5,121 nt of DNA from JBMNQS01 sp050944255 (lineage in GTDB: Bacteria; Bacillota; Clostridia; Christensenellales; Maliibacteriaceae): positions 1-5,121 of the forward strand of contig JBMNQS010000106.1 of assembly GCA_050944255.1 (NCBI GenBank), in the 5' to 3' direction. The position numbers and the translations under genes are program-made. Position 1 is the first letter of the stretch. Every line of letters starts with the position of its first letter. Below, piece by piece: positions 4,950 to 5,121 of the stretch. A model generated the notes under the pieces. It was not told the DNA's origin, made no database searches, and saw only the letters and a list, made by a program, of their open reading frames with translations.

Positions 4950-5121
4950 ATGCAGGAAGAAACAAAGAAAATTTATAACCCGATATACCGGTTCATCCTT
5001 ATGCTTTTGGTGCTGCTGGCGGCCTTTGCGGTGCTGGCCATTGAAGTGTACACGCTGCAGTTGGGCAGCGGCGACCAGTACGCGCTGGCGGCGGACCAGA
5101 CCCGCGTGCAGACCATCGGCG
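4950..5121 (+). CDS. mrdA: Class B penicillin-binding protein (PBP2/MrdA-like), N-terminal part
   Basis: The frame opens at ATG 4950, preceded by AGGAG (4938-4942) at a 7-nt spacing, and runs off the window after 57 codons. The product starts with a short polar cytoplasmic tail (residues 1-13). One membrane helix (about 14-34) follows, then LQLGSGDQYALAADQTRVQTIG. This L-x-L-x-x-G-x-x-Y-x-x-x-A-x-x-x-x-x-R pattern comes just before the RG-x-I-x-DR-x-G motif expected in class B PBPs, which would lie beyond the edge. Such proteins are the transpeptidases of the elongation complex and work with RodA, MreC and MreD. Position after mreBCD supports PBP2. SpoVD- or FtsI-like class B PBPs begin similarly, so the symbol is tentative; the transpeptidase domain is not visible. 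Confidence 0.78.
   Translation, partial: MQEETKKIYNPIYRFILMLLVLLAAFAVLAIEVYTLQLGSGDQYALAADQTRVQTIG

Overview
The window reads as a piece of chromosome from a GC-rich, anaerobic Firmicute of the Clostridia type. The evidence is a clostridial-style Rnf complex (rnfA followed by a terminal rnfB rich in cysteine motifs), strong AGGAGG-like ribosome binding sites, a maf-mreB-mreC-mreD cell-shape cluster and gene-free DNA carrying compact GC-rich hairpin repeats. All genes are on the + strand. The genus cannot be fixed from the sequence alone.

Region 1 (1-1326): the end of rnfA and the whole of rnfB close an Rnf operon, which encodes a membrane ferredoxin:NAD+ oxidoreductase coupled to ion pumping. 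A strong intrinsic terminator follows (1059-1107), then a second weaker one (1140-1180) and a third inverted repeat (1198-1238). A well-formed extended -10 promoter (TATAAT at 1273-1278) starts the next transcription unit.

Region 2 (1327-4390): maf, mreB, mreC and mreD are tightly spaced (10, 31 and 8 nt gaps) and form one transcription unit. Maf is a house-cleaning nucleotide pyrophosphatase often found next to mre genes. MreB is the actin-like filament, and MreC and MreD link it to the peptidoglycan elongation machinery. A clear terminator follows at 4481-4509.

Region 3 (4391-4949): 559 nt without a gene separate mreD from the penicillin-binding protein that is its usual operon partner. 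This gap is the most unusual part of the window. It holds the terminator, which overlaps an alternative, mutually exclusive hairpin. It also holds a run of four perfect short-loop hairpins (4559-4663), an AT-richer core (4664-4780), another palindrome (4781-4806) and a second hairpin array in the opposite orientation (4817-4872), part of which is duplicated 43 nt downstream. This looks like a non-coding interspersed repeat composite inserted into an ancestral mreBCD-pbp2 operon.

Region 4 (4950-5121): the first 57 codons of a class B penicillin-binding protein (PBP2/MrdA-like), cut by the window edge. The genes of regions 2 and 4 work together in lateral cell-wall synthesis. I see no undescribed protein-coding system; the best candidate for novelty is the composite repeat and its possible effect on expression of the downstream PBP gene.
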